A stretch of DNA of 64,000 nt from Chitinophaga niabensis. Its GTDB lineage: Bacteria; Bacteroidota; Bacteroidia; Chitinophagales; Chitinophagaceae. Made by a program: the position numbers and the translations under genes. How positions within the stretch are numbered: the stretch's first letter is position 1; each line of letters begins with the position of its first letter. The notes beneath the pieces were generated by a model. The model was not told the origin of the DNA, did not search any database, and worked only from the letters and a program-made list of their open reading frames with translations. The stretch lies in NCBI RefSeq assembly GCF_039545795.1, contig NZ_CP154260.1, positions 6,391,001-6,455,000 of the forward strand, written 5' to 3'. Below, one piece after another: positions 33,888 through 42,101 of this stretch.

Positions 33888-34946
33888 TCATCGTTGCAGG
33901 TAATCTACTATGATCTTGGGGAAGGCCAGTTCCTGCAGTTGCTTTTCAGTAACCAGCTGATATTCGTCCGGCGCGTTAAATGCAACAGGTACCTGTAACC
34001 TGATAAATCTTGCATATATCGTCTGATGCGTAAGCTGCTGCTTTATTTCTGCAGTAGAATCCACGATCTTGTAGTCGAGATGGCCCAGCAGACTTTGAAA
34101 ACCAGCAGATTGTTGCAGGGTTGCATCGGTGGCAGGGGCAGATGTTTCCAGCAGAAAGAACTCATGAAGGTTCTGCCAGATGTCTTTCCCTGTGCGTTTG
34201 CGGATGAAAACCCGGCCTTTCTGTTCCAGCAGGAGGTAATGAAAGTATCTTTTTTTGACCTTGAGTTTCTTGGATTTAACCGGAACCAGGTCAGTCAGTC
34301 CTTTTTGATAAGCCTCACAACGGGGCGCCAGTAAACAGGAAGGGCATAAAGGTTGCTGGGGTTTGCATACCACCGCACCAAAATCCATAATTGCCTGATT
34401 ATAAGCACCTGCCCGATCTTTAGGGAGCACCTCATTGGCCAGGGCGGTGAATAATTTTTTGCCAGCTGTAGTATCGATCGGAGTATCTATGCCAAAATAC
34501 CTTGCCAGCACACGGTAAACATTACCATCCAGTACGGCATGGGGAAGATTGAACGCGAAAGAAGCAATGGCGGCGGCTGTATAAGCCCCAACACCTTTGA
34601 GCGCAGCAATTTCCTCATAGGTCTTCGGGAACTGGTTCTTATGCATGGAGGAGATCATGCGGGCGGCAGCGAGCATATTTTTACAGCGGGCGTAATAACC
34701 CAGTCCCTGCCACAGTCGGAAAACTTCTTCCTCCGGGGCCTGGGCCAGTTTATCCACCGTGGGGTATGCGCCAATGAATCTTTCATAATACGGCCAGCCT
34801 TGCTCAACACGGGTTTGCTGCAAAATTATCTCTGAAAGCCAGATACGGTAAGGATTTTTTTCACCTTTCCAGGGCATGGTCCGGCTGTTATGGAGGCGGT
34901 TCCATGTAAGGATACAGTCCGTAAAAAATCTTTTAGTATCGTTCAT
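33888..34946 (-). CDS. mutY: A/G-specific adenine glycosylase
   Basis: The protein has 352 residues from the ATG at 34946; an ATG at 35009 would add 21 residues unlike the family. It removes adenine mispaired with 8-oxoguanine. The catalytic region MPWKGEKNPYRIWLSEIILQ continues with QTRVEQGWPYY. The helix-hairpin-helix with the catalytic Asp is LKGVGAYTAAAIASFAFNLP, then HAVLDGNVYRVLARYFGI. The iron-sulfur loop is complete: C-x6-C-x2-C-x5-C in CKPQQPLCPSCLLAPRC. The C-terminus is the NUDIX-like lesion-recognition domain (KRYFHYLLLEQKGRVFIRKR). Confidence 0.95.
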   Translation of the reverse strand: MNDTKRFFTDCILTWNRLHNSRTMPWKGEKNPYRIWLSEIILQQTRVEQGWPYYERFIGAYPTVDKLAQAPEEEVFRLWQGLGYYARCKNMLAAARMISSMHKNQFPKTYEEIAALKGVGAYTAAAIASFAFNLPHAVLDGNVYRVLARYFGIDTPIDTTAGKKLFTALANEVLPKDRAGAYNQAIMDFGAVVCKPQQPLCPSCLLAPRCEAYQKGLTDLVPVKSKKLKVKKRYFHYLLLEQKGRVFIRKRTGKDIWQNLHEFFLLETSAPATDATLQQSAGFQSLLGHLDYKIVDSTAEIKQQLTHQTIYARFIRLQVPVAFNAPDEYQLVTEKQLQELAFPKIIVDYLQR

Positions 34947-35137
34947 TTGCACAAAATAATTTATATATGTCGATGTTTTTTTATATATTCGTGTTCCCGA
35001 AGTATCCATTAGTATTGGATTCTAGGGATTTAGGCGGTGTCTGGGACGCAAATAAAGGCATTTTTTGTTGTCACTATCTATAACAAAAAATATTAAATTT
35101 TATTTCCTTGATACTTCCGACTTTAAATTTTTTTTAA

Positions 35138-35145
35138 TAACTTTG
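35138..35145 (+). promoter_or_regulatory. -7 element for the HU gene
   Basis: TAACTTTG is an exact match, 25 bp before the HU ATG in a very A+T-rich stretch. No -33 TTTG at the standard distance. Confidence 0.5.
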
Positions 35146-35170
35146 AAAACAAGTAATCCTCCGCTTCATT

Positions 35171-35458
35171 ATGAGAAAAGCTGATTTGATTAACAACATT
35201 GCTGAAAAAACCGGCATCCCCAAAGTAGATGTGTTAGTAACACTCGAGGCCATGTTCAAGGAAGTTAAGGAGGCGTTAGCAAATGGCGAGCATATCTACA
35301 TTCGCGGATTCGGCAGTTTCATTACGAAGAAACGTGCAGCCAAGATTGGCCGTAACATTAAGAAAAATGTTGCCGTCGAAATTCCCGAGCACTACATTCC
35401 AGCATTTAAGCCATCTAAAGAGTTCGTTGCCGAAGTAAAGAAGCTTAAAAGTTCTTAG
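35171..35458 (+). CDS. HU/IHF-family DNA-binding protein
   Basis: The 95-residue protein begins MRKADLINNIAEKTGIPKVD, with the beta-arm region ANGEHIYIRGFGSFITKKRA, AKIGRNIKKNVAVEIPEHYI and PAFKPSKEF. The length and the signature GFGSF-x6-AA-x-x-GRN are those of HU. It bends and compacts DNA. It is divergent from mutY and followed by a TPR gene, whose GTG start lies in a hairpin just after the HU stop. Confidence 0.95.
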   Translation: MRKADLINNIAEKTGIPKVDVLVTLEAMFKEVKEALANGEHIYIRGFGSFITKKRAAKIGRNIKKNVAVEIPEHYIPAFKPSKEFVAEVKKLKSS

Positions 35459-35459
35459 A

Positions 35460-35489
35460 TTTGCATCCTAACATTTTTTAGGGTGCAAA
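35460..35489 (+). promoter_or_regulatory. Hairpin covering the GTG start of the TPR gene
   Basis: TTTGCATCCTA (35460-35470) and TAGGGTGCAAA (35479-35489) pair over 11 bp with one T-G wobble and an 8-nt loop. The GTG start at 35483-35485 lies inside the right arm. A-residues rather than T follow, so it is not a standard terminator. Confidence 0.55.
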
Positions 35490-36334
35490 AAAATCAACTA
35501 CTTCTTATTGGTCTTGCTGTTGCCGTAGTGTCGGTTTTATTCGCATTTGGGCGCATAACGCCGAAGGTGCACGGGCATGAACATGCCTCTGCATCGGGGA
35601 ATGCTATGCCAGAAGGCCAGGGCGCTGCTGTAGCGAACTTTTCTGATATGCTGAAAAAAGCGAAAGAAAAAGTTCCTGCAGACAAACTCGCTGAAATTAC
35701 CCGATTGGAAAACACCGTCGTTCGTGGCGATGTTAGCTCACAGCAGGCTACTGCTTACAGGCAGCTATATACTATTTGGGACCATCTCAATGAGCTCCCT
35801 ATTGCTGCATATTATGCGGCCGAAGCCGCTAAGTTGGAAAATTCCGGAAAAAACCTCACCTTTGCAGCCAATTTATTTTTAGACCATCTCTCGCATACAC
35901 AAGACGCGGGCGTAAGGATGTGGGAAGCCAATATGGCTTTGGAGTTGCTGGACAGGGCCATTGCGCTTGAACCTAACAATGACACGCTGAAGATAAAGAA
36001 AGGATCGTTGCTGGTAAGTAATACCAGTGAACCGATGAAGGGTATTGGTATTTTACGGGAAGTGGCGGAAAGGAATCCTGATTTCCTGGACGCCCAGCTT
36101 ACTTTGGCCAATTTCAGCATCACATCCGGGCAGTTCGATAAAGCGATCGATAGAATGGAAGATGTTCTAAAACGTCATCCGGAGGAACCGAAAGCCATAT
36201 TCCTATTAGCTGTAGCACATCAGAGCAAAGGAGAGAAAGATAAAGCTATCACATTGTTACGGCAGTGCAGGAAGCTCATCAAGGATCCCTCGCTGGCCGC
36301 AGAGATAGATGAATACATTAAAAGCATTAAGTAA
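35483..36334 (+). CDS. Membrane-anchored TPR protein
   Basis: The 283-residue protein begins at GTG, the only start available before the hydrophobic anchor (LLLIGLAVAVVSVLFAFGRI). Helical repeats follow from about residue 95: LNELPIAAYYAAEAAKLENS, AFDRA-like units near 150 (ALELLDRAIALEPNNDTLKI) and FSITSGQFDKAIDRMEDVLK near 210. It is a periplasmic TPR scaffold. This gene between HU and rng is a familiar neighbourhood in Bacteroidota. Translation may depend on opening of the hairpin at 35460-35489. Confidence 0.85.
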   Translation: MQKNQLLLIGLAVAVVSVLFAFGRITPKVHGHEHASASGNAMPEGQGAAVANFSDMLKKAKEKVPADKLAEITRLENTVVRGDVSSQQATAYRQLYTIWDHLNELPIAAYYAAEAAKLENSGKNLTFAANLFLDHLSHTQDAGVRMWEANMALELLDRAIALEPNNDTLKIKKGSLLVSNTSEPMKGIGILREVAERNPDFLDAQLTLANFSITSGQFDKAIDRMEDVLKRHPEEPKAIFLLAVAHQSKGEKDKAITLLRQCRKLIKDPSLAAEIDEYIKSIK

Positions 36335-36372
36335 TACATTACATTATAAATCATTTAAAAAAATAAAAGCGT

Positions 36373-36468
36373 ATGCCCTGCGGAAAGAAAAGAAAAAGAC
36401 ATAAGATCGCAACCCATAAAAGGAAAAAAAGGCTGAGAAAGAACCGTCATAAGAAAGGCAAGAAATAA
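36373..36468 (+). CDS. 31-residue AURKAIP1/COX24 (mS38)-like basic protein
   Basis: A tiny ORF starting MPCGKKRKRHKIATHKRKKR and ending in a further 11 residues of Arg/Lys/His. More than half the residues are basic. The K-K-R-K-R-H-K-x-x-T-H-K-R-K-K-R-x-R-K-N-R-H-K-K pattern is that of the AURKAIP1/COX24 domain found in mitochondrial ribosomal protein mS38 and in short proteins of Bacteroidota. It is therefore probably a small ribosomal subunit component. It is easily missed because of its size. Confidence 0.85.
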   Translation: MPCGKKRKRHKIATHKRKKRLRKNRHKKGKK

Positions 36469-36775
36469 TTCTCCTATTCCCCGCCATTTATACTCACAGG
36501 TATAATTTGAGAGCTGGAGGCGCGGACTCGATAAATTTTTGTACAATCCTGCATGATTTTAGCTTTTATCGTTAAATTGCTGAAGTCATGCAGGTTGTTT
36601 ACGTAAGTCGGCCTTATAAATTCCGGACTCCACCTGTATTTTCACTAAACCCTTTGCAATCCTCAACACGTAGTGAAATGTTGGTACCAACCCAACTATC
36701 ATTTGGGCATGCTGTTGCTAGTGTTAAACGCCGGCCTGCATAAAAGTGAAGTATTTATGGATAAAATTTTGACGC
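36469..36775 (+). promoter_or_regulatory. Structured leader of the RNase E/G gene
   Basis: This 307-bp gap has no ordinary gene. CCTGCATGA (36548-36556) and TCATGCAGG (36586-36594) form a perfect 9-bp stem. GTTGGTACCAAC at 36680-36691 is a perfect 12-bp palindrome. An eight-codon ORF (MDKILTLE, 36757-36783) overlaps the TTG start of rng in another frame. RNase E genes elsewhere are autoregulated through their leaders, so these elements may serve the same purpose; that is inference. Confidence 0.5.
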
Positions 36776-38323
36776 TTGAATAAGGAATTGATAATAAATG
36801 CAGCACCATCAGGTGTAGAAATTGCATTGCTGGAAGATAAAAAATTAGTGGAACTGCATCATGAAAGCGGAAACCCTAATTTTGCGGTGGGAGACCTTTA
36901 TTTAGGCAAAGTGAAGAAACTCATCCCCGGTTTAAATGCGGCTTTTGTTGATGTGGGGTTCGAAAAGGATGCTTTTTTACATTATACTGATCTTAGTCCG
37001 TATATCCGTTCCATCCTCAAATTCACACAACAGGCCATTACCGATAAGACAGAGAACTTCGATTTTGCCAAATTTAAGAATGAGGCGGAGATCATCAAAA
37101 CCGGTAAAATTACCGAAGTACTGGGAGGTAAACCCAACATCCTCGTACAGATCCTCAAAGAGCCCATTTCTTCAAAAGGCCCACGCCTGAGTTGCGAAAT
37201 TTCCCTCCCCGGTCGCTTTATTGTGATCACACCCTTCAATAATATTGTTGCGGTGTCTAAAAAGATCCATTCTTCCGAAGAAAGAAAAAGGCTGCAAAAG
37301 ATCGTAGAAGCCATCAAGCCCAATAACTTCGGCGTGATCGTACGTACCGCTGCTGAAGGAAAGAAAACGGCGGAACTACATGAAGATCTTACCATGCTCG
37401 TAAGTACCTGGAAAACTATCCAGGAAAACCTGCGTAATGCCGCACCCCCGCAAAAGATATTAAGTGAGCAAACTAAAACAGCCAGCATCCTCCGCGATCT
37501 GCTGAACGAGAGCTTCAACCGTATTGTCATTAACGACAAGAACATCTATTCAGATACCAAAACATATATTCAAAAGATAGCGCCGGAGAAACAGGACATT
37601 GTTTCCTATTATCACAACGGCGCCCCTATCTTCGATCATTTTGGTGTAACCCGCCAGGTTAAAGCTTCTTTCGGGAAAACAGTGAACCTGGATAGTGGTG
37701 TATATCTTATTATAGAAGCAACAGAAGCCCTGCACGTTATTGACGTGAACAGCGGCTACAAAAGCTCCAGCAATAACCAGGAACAGAATGCCCTTGCTTC
37801 CAACCTGGAGGCTGCCGCAGAAATTGCCCGCCAGCTCAGGCTGCGCGATCTCGGTGGCATCATCATCATCGATTTCATCGATATGAAACTGCCGGAGAAC
37901 AAAAAGAGCGTTTACGAGGCCATGGAGAAATTCATGGCACTGGACAGGGCCAAACATACCATCCTGCCTATCTCCAAATTCGGTCTTATGCAGATCACCC
38001 GCCAAAGGGTGAAACCGGAGATCACCATCTCCGTAGCAGAGGATTGCCCGGCCTGTAAAGGTACCGGCAAGATAGGCGCCTCCATGCTCATCTTTGAAGA
38101 TATCGAAAAGAACCTGCTGTACCTGCTCAATCACCAGCACAAAGGGTTGACTATCCGGGTACACCCCATCCTCCATTCCTATCTGACCAAAGGCTGGCTC
38201 AGGTCCAAACAATGGAAATGGTTCTTTGAATATAAAAAGTGGATCAAACTGAGAGCAGATAATAATTACCACCTCACAGAATACCGCTTCTTTGACGCAA
38301 ACGACGAAGAGATCAAGCTGTAA
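36776..38323 (+). CDS. rng: RNase E/G-family endoribonuclease
   Basis: A 515-residue enzyme that starts conservatively (NKELIINAAPSGVEIALLED) with an S1 domain (DLYLGKVKKLIPGLNAAFVD, VGFEKDAFLHYTD). The catalytic DNase I-like region is IIEATEALHVIDVNSGYKSS and LGGIIIIDFIDMKLPENKKS, with Asp residues that bind the metal. The zinc-link is CPACKGTGKIG. The length is that of RNase G rather than E, without the long scaffold tail. The start must be TTG at 36776, because TGA at 36770-36772 closes the frame. It is followed by a strong terminator. Confidence 0.95.
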   Translation: MNKELIINAAPSGVEIALLEDKKLVELHHESGNPNFAVGDLYLGKVKKLIPGLNAAFVDVGFEKDAFLHYTDLSPYIRSILKFTQQAITDKTENFDFAKFKNEAEIIKTGKITEVLGGKPNILVQILKEPISSKGPRLSCEISLPGRFIVITPFNNIVAVSKKIHSSEERKRLQKIVEAIKPNNFGVIVRTAAEGKKTAELHEDLTMLVSTWKTIQENLRNAAPPQKILSEQTKTASILRDLLNESFNRIVINDKNIYSDTKTYIQKIAPEKQDIVSYYHNGAPIFDHFGVTRQVKASFGKTVNLDSGVYLIIEATEALHVIDVNSGYKSSSNNQEQNALASNLEAAAEIARQLRLRDLGGIIIIDFIDMKLPENKKSVYEAMEKFMALDRAKHTILPISKFGLMQITRQRVKPEITISVAEDCPACKGTGKIGASMLIFEDIEKNLLYLLNHQHKGLTIRVHPILHSYLTKGWLRSKQWKWFFEYKKWIKLRADNNYHLTEYRFFDANDEEIKL

Positions 38324-38345
38324 AGAGCACAACAAAGATATTTGA

Positions 38346-38377
38346 AGAGAAGTACCAGGCCCGGTACTTCTCTTTTT
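38346..38377 (+). terminator. Intrinsic terminator after rng
   Basis: An 11-bp perfect stem AGAGAAGTACC/GGTACTTCTCT with a 6-nt loop is followed by TTTTT. Confidence 0.9.
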
Positions 38378-38458
38378 ATTTTCTCGCATAATTGTTGTTA
38401 GTTTTATACGCAACATACTCAGGGTAAAATTGTTATACCTCCGTAAATCATCGTGTCT

Positions 38459-40135
38459 ATGCAGAAGAAGCTCGTCTACCTCTCACTCATCATCATTGTT
38501 ATACTGGCCGCCTGCCAGCAGGGTAAAAGATCCGAAAAAGAAGGGATCAACCGGGATACCAGCCACTACACCAAACAGGAATATATTGCCCAGACGCTGG
38601 ACAGTAATTTTGTGGGGACATTCCTGGACAGGAATCCACAGTTTGCCGCCTATGGGGAAGCTATCCGCGACTTCTACCGCAAACGCGGCTATCACTATGC
38701 CTGGATAACCGAAGAGGGTATCACGGAACAGGCCGGCGGATTTATGAACATGATGCGCCAGGATGAAGAGAGCGGTATTAAAGACAGCACACTGGATAAA
38801 AGCCGTGTAATGGCATTATATGATTCACTGGCCCTCATGGGAGATTCCCTCAACAGGACCGATTCCATTGTACCTATTACAGAATTAAGCCTCACCGGCC
38901 AGTTCTTCGTATATGGCAACCTGGTATGGGGCGGCATCACCAGCGATAATGCAAAGAACCTGGAATGGTTCATCCCCCGTAAGAAAATAGACATCAGCAG
39001 CCTGCTGGATTCCGTGATCGCTAATCCCAAAGAAAGGATCAGTAAAGAAGAACCCGTGAACCGCCAGTATAAATTGCTGCGGGACGAATTGCAGAAACTC
39101 GCGCTCATCGTTAGCAAGAAGCCTGCATGGGATTCTTTGAAACTGGCAGACAGGAAGAAAACAATCAAGCTGGGCGATTCATCTGTTTTAATTCCTGTGA
39201 TCAAACAACGCCTGAGCCTGCTGGGAGATCTGAAAGAAAAGGACACTTCCGCTCTTTTCACGCAGCCGCTGGATTCCGCTTTAAAAACCTACCAGGCAAG
39301 GATGGGGCACAAACCGGATGGCATTCTCAAACAGCAGACACTGGATGCCCTGAACAGGCCCCTGGAACATTATATGCATCAACTGATGCTGAATATGGAA
39401 CGTTTGCGCTGGGTACCTGTAGAAGTGAATACGGATTACATCCTCGTGAATATTCCCGAGTTCAAAATGCACGCATATGAAAATGGTAAACTGGCCTGGG
39501 ACTGTAATGTGGTAGTGGGAACACCAGGTGCCAGCACCGTTATCTTCAGCCGTGAAATGAAATACATTGTATTCAGTCCTTACTGGAATGTGCCACCGGG
39601 CATTTTGGGCAAGGAAGTATTGCCGGGCATCAAACGCAGCGGCAATGGATATCTTAACAGGCTGAACATGGAAATTGTAGGGTCCAGCGGAAAAGTGCTC
39701 CCTTTAAGCTCCATCAATGTTTCTAAATACTCAGGCAGTAACTTTCCTTACATCGTAAGGCAAAAACCAGGTGGCGCCAACTCATTGGGTAAAGTGAAAT
39801 TCTTATTCCCCAACGAATACAACATCTACCTGCACGATACCCCGTCCAAAGGTTTGTTCAATGAAACCAAACGTTCCTTCAGCCATGGCTGCATCCGTGT
39901 GTCAGAACCTAAACGGCTGGCACAATGGTTATTGCGCAAAGATTCCAGCTGGACGGAACCTAAAATAGATGCTGCCATGAATGCCGGTAAAGAAAAGTAT
40001 GTAACACTGAAAGAGAAAGTGCCGGTGTACATAGGATATTTCACCGCATGGGTGAACTATAAAGGCCAGTTGAATTTCAGGGACGATGTGTATGGCCACG
40101 ATGCCAAACTAGCTAAGTTACTGTTCGGAAAATAA
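38459..40135 (+). CDS. L,D-transpeptidase lipoprotein (YcbB/LdtD type)
   Basis: The protein has 558 residues from the ATG at 38459; a GTG two codons upstream is possible. A lipobox gives Cys19 (VILAAC). The order is a scaffold domain (about 40-240), a peptidoglycan-binding helical part (about 250-300: LDSALKTYQARMGHKPDGIL) and a YkuD catalytic domain (about 320-500). The active site is LHDTPSKGLFNETKRSFSHG followed by CIRVSEP, with catalytic His and Cys. This is the YcbB architecture, which makes 3-3 cross-links in peptidoglycan. The last 18 bp overlap the convergent CPBP gene. Confidence 0.92.
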   Translation: MQKKLVYLSLIIIVILAACQQGKRSEKEGINRDTSHYTKQEYIAQTLDSNFVGTFLDRNPQFAAYGEAIRDFYRKRGYHYAWITEEGITEQAGGFMNMMRQDEESGIKDSTLDKSRVMALYDSLALMGDSLNRTDSIVPITELSLTGQFFVYGNLVWGGITSDNAKNLEWFIPRKKIDISSLLDSVIANPKERISKEEPVNRQYKLLRDELQKLALIVSKKPAWDSLKLADRKKTIKLGDSSVLIPVIKQRLSLLGDLKEKDTSALFTQPLDSALKTYQARMGHKPDGILKQQTLDALNRPLEHYMHQLMLNMERLRWVPVEVNTDYILVNIPEFKMHAYENGKLAWDCNVVVGTPGASTVIFSREMKYIVFSPYWNVPPGILGKEVLPGIKRSGNGYLNRLNMEIVGSSGKVLPLSSINVSKYSGSNFPYIVRQKPGGANSLGKVKFLFPNEYNIYLHDTPSKGLFNETKRSFSHGCIRVSEPKRLAQWLLRKDSSWTEPKIDAAMNAGKEKYVTLKEKVPVYIGYFTAWVNYKGQLNFRDDVYGHDAKLAKLLFGK

Positions 40136-40942
40136 AACAGATTTGGCCCGGATATTTTCCTTGCTTAGATAGGAGTGTGGTTTTACCTGAACGGTGAAAC
40201 GTTTGAGCAGAAAATATCCGGCCACTAATGCCAGCAGGCAGCCACCCACGATCGCATAATAAGTGGTGGGATCAGTGATCACAAACTGCAGGGATCCTCC
40301 GGAGATTAAGATAGCCGTAGCAGCATTATTGGTAAGATGAATGAGAAAGCAACTGCAAAGGTCCCGCAACCGCAGGTAAAAGAAACCACAAAGCAAACCC
40401 AGCAAAAGGGCTCCCGGCATTTGTGCCGGATCAGGATGAGCCAGCATATATAACAAAGAACTTTGCAGCAGAGCAATGCCCCCGGAATAACGGTGTAACA
40501 ACGCTTCCATGATAATACCCCTGAAAAGCATTTCTTCCATAATAGCCGCAAACATCACCGTTGTAAGGATCGTATAGAAAGAACTGGTATTTACGGAAGT
40601 AAAAGACAGCTCTTTCCACTCCGGCAAAGGCAGCAGGTAACTTACCGCATCTTTTACCACAACCAGTGCAAGTGCCATGGAAAAAGCCATAAGGAATGTT
40701 TCCAGTGAAATATTGATCTTTGGGATCAGCGTGAAATTATCCTTTTGGCGGCTCAGGGCATATACTACCACAGCTATCACACTCACCAGGTGAATGGTAA
40801 GGAGCAGAGAAGGATATGCCAGTAAATTATTCCCCGTAAAAAGAAAGGCCGCTGCGGACCCAACTATCCAGGCAACATACAGCCTGAGCTGCATTTGCCA
40901 GGCCCCATTCAGAGAAAGACCATTCAGGGTTTTGACATACAT
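40118..40942 (-). CDS. CPBP-family intramembrane metalloprotease
   Basis: The 274-residue, multi-helix protein has about eight hydrophobic segments. The CPBP (CAAX/Abi) signature is present: EEMLFRGIIMEALLHRY (E-E-x-x-x-R), followed by a second motif with His in YMLAHPDPAQMPGALLLGLL and a third in CFLIHLTNNAATAIL. These residues bind the metal in Rce1-type proteases. Targets are unknown. It converges on the L,D-transpeptidase, with which it overlaps by 18 bp, and has no visible terminator. Confidence 0.88.
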   Translation of the reverse strand: MYVKTLNGLSLNGAWQMQLRLYVAWIVGSAAAFLFTGNNLLAYPSLLLTIHLVSVIAVVVYALSRQKDNFTLIPKINISLETFLMAFSMALALVVVKDAVSYLLPLPEWKELSFTSVNTSSFYTILTTVMFAAIMEEMLFRGIIMEALLHRYSGGIALLQSSLLYMLAHPDPAQMPGALLLGLLCGFFYLRLRDLCSCFLIHLTNNAATAILISGGSLQFVITDPTTYYAIVGGCLLALVAGYFLLKRFTVQVKPHSYLSKENIRAKSVLFSEQ

Positions 40943-41071
40943 AATCGTGGGATAATGTTGTTAGATATGGTATTTCGATATTGTCTTAATAATGCTAATA
41001 TAATCATTTTGAATATGCAACGCAATAGCCCTACTGTTAAACTACCTGCTAAAACCTTATTTTTGTAACCT

Positions 41072-41452
41072 ATGGAAAAACAGGTTATTAATACAAGTGG
41101 CGCCCCGGCGCCAATAGGTCCTTATAACCAGGCTATCAAAGCCGGGAGTACCTTATTCATCTCCGGCCAGATAGCCCTGAATCCTGAAACCGGCCACATC
41201 GAAAAGGAGGATATCACTTCCGAGACACACCGGGTGATGCAGAACCTTCGTGCTATCCTTACCGAAGCCGGAATGGATTTTTCAGATGTAGTGAAAACCA
41301 CCATCTTCATTATGGACATGAATGATTTCTCGCAGATCAACGAAGTGTACGGAAAATACTTCTCCGGTTACTTCCCTGCGCGCGAAACTGTTCAGGTAGC
41401 CGGTCTGCCTAAAGGAGTGAATGTGGAGATTTCCATGATAGCTATTAAGTAG
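41072..41452 (+). CDS. ridA: RidA-family imine/enamine deaminase
   Basis: The 126-residue protein has APAPIGPYNQAIKAGSTLFI near the start and the family signature FPARETVQVAGLPKGVNVEI with the catalytic Arg. RidA hydrolyses reactive 2-aminoacrylate-type enamines made by PLP enzymes. It is followed after 3 bp by the next gene, so the three genes 41072-42779 form one unit. Confidence 0.95.
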   Translation: MEKQVINTSGAPAPIGPYNQAIKAGSTLFISGQIALNPETGHIEKEDITSETHRVMQNLRAILTEAGMDFSDVVKTTIFIMDMNDFSQINEVYGKYFSGYFPARETVQVAGLPKGVNVEISMIAIK

Positions 41453-41455
41453 CCG

Positions 41456-42091
41456 ATGCAGATACTTATTACAGGAGATCTGTTACGTTGGGAAGAGTTG
41501 CGGAACAGTAAAGATTTTGGAGGGCACCAGGTGTTTACTGCACCGGAACCCACAAACATGTCTGTGGACCTTGTGATCGACCTGTCCCTTGACGAACATC
41601 CGCAAAGAGCAGCTTTCTATGCAGCACATCCCCGGGTTCCTGTATTAGCATGCCTGGTGAAAATAACCGCTGCGGAATTGCAGCAATATGCAGCAGGAAA
41701 TTCCATCGATCATATTTATGGCTGCAATCTGCTGCCGGGTTTTATCAGCATGCCCATTTTGGAGATTGCAGCTAAACCTGAGGCCCTGATGCAGCAACTG
41801 GGCTGGATATACGAAAGTATAACGCCCACCATTGGTATGGTCACTCCGCGGGTGATCTGCATGATCATCAACGAAGCGTATTTCACTGCCGAAGAAGGAA
41901 CCGCATCGCGGGAAGACATAGATATTTCCATGAAGCTGGGCACCAATTATCCCATGGGCCCTTTTGAATGGAGTAAAAAAATTGGCATCCGCCACGTATA
42001 CGAAGTATTACAGGCAGTATATCAACATACCGGTAATGAACGGTACAAGGTATGCTCCTTATTGCAGCAGGAATACGAGGCACAACAATAA
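41456..42091 (+). CDS. 3-hydroxyacyl-CoA dehydrogenase C-terminal-domain protein
   Basis: A 211-residue protein whose C-terminal half matches the 3HCDH C-terminal domain: MVTPRVICMIINEAYFTAEE, then GTASREDIDISMKLGTNYPM and GPFEWSKKIGIRHV. The first half (about 1-115) occupies the place of the NAD-binding Rossmann domain but lacks a G-x-G-x-x-G motif, so it may not bind NAD and may not be a dehydrogenase. It lies between ridA and tsaB. Confidence 0.8.
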   Translation: MQILITGDLLRWEELRNSKDFGGHQVFTAPEPTNMSVDLVIDLSLDEHPQRAAFYAAHPRVPVLACLVKITAAELQQYAAGNSIDHIYGCNLLPGFISMPILEIAAKPEALMQQLGWIYESITPTIGMVTPRVICMIINEAYFTAEEGTASREDIDISMKLGTNYPMGPFEWSKKIGIRHVYEVLQAVYQHTGNERYKVCSLLQQEYEAQQ

Positions 42092-42101
42092 AACAGCGAA
42101 A

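Noticed and set aside
41964..42101. Longer TsaB start inside the preceding gene
   Set aside because: The added 46 residues do not resemble TsaB, and the conserved start LALILHIDTAT fits a TTG at 42102.
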